Shown here: one piece after another, positions 63,972 to 64,000 of the stretch
Layout of the letters: every line of letters starts with the position of its first letter
How positions within the stretch are numbered: position 1 is the stretch's first letter
Translations under genes and position numbers: made by a program
Notes under the pieces: generated by a model
The model's input: only the letters and a program-made list of their open reading frames with translations
What the model was told of the DNA's origin: nothing
Database searches by the model: none
Source of the DNA: Pseudomonadota bacterium
GTDB taxonomy: Bacteria > Pseudomonadota > Gammaproteobacteria > Burkholderiales > Rhodocyclaceae
DNA: 64,000 bases
NCBI GenBank assembly: GCA_029776255.1
Contig: JAKOTN010000097.1
Span: 34,523-98,522 of the forward strand
Direction of reading: 5' to 3'

Positions 63972-64000
63972 ATGTCCGATCTGCTCGCCAACCTCAATCC
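63972..64000 (+). CDS. uvrD: Start of ATP-dependent helicase UvrD, truncated by window end
   Basis: MSDLLANLNP matches the UvrD N-terminus; only ~10 codons visible. Confidence 0.6.

Overview
The window looks like about 64 kb of chromosome from a GC-rich betaproteobacterium, probably Rhodocyclales-like. That placement is an inference from gene order (lptB-rpoN-hpf-ptsN-hprK, hisBHAFIE-hinT-tatABC) and a PEP-CTERM protein. Most of it is dense housekeeping sequence: coaE, zapD, the his cluster, tatABC, tRNA-Pro(GGG), thrS-infC-rpmI-rplT-pheS-pheT-ihfA, the rpoN cluster, recA-recX, ribBA-ribH-nusB-thiL-pgpA-pncC, and the start of uvrD. Two accessory regions stand out. (1) An RNA-repair pair, rtcB2-prfH (10894-12647), preceded by a putative leader with a 13-codon uORF that has a strong SD, followed by an intrinsic-terminator-like hairpin. 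(2) A type III-A (Csm) CRISPR-Cas locus (46009-60352), entirely on the minus strand: NE0113-type CARF-wHTH protein, Csx1/TM1812 CARF-HEPN protein, cas10, csm2, csm3, csm4, csm5, cas6, a 40-repeat/39-spacer array, then cas2-cas1-cas2'. In this locus the array begins only 13 bp past the cas6 stop codon. cas6 has an apparent 1-nt frameshift in a C5/G5 tract. Two different cas2 genes flank cas1. Several spacers, all in the same orientation, contain a Shine-Dalgarno plus ATG, which implies minus-strand crRNAs antisense to the translation-initiation regions of target mRNAs. All calls come from reading the supplied sequence and ORF track; no database search was run.
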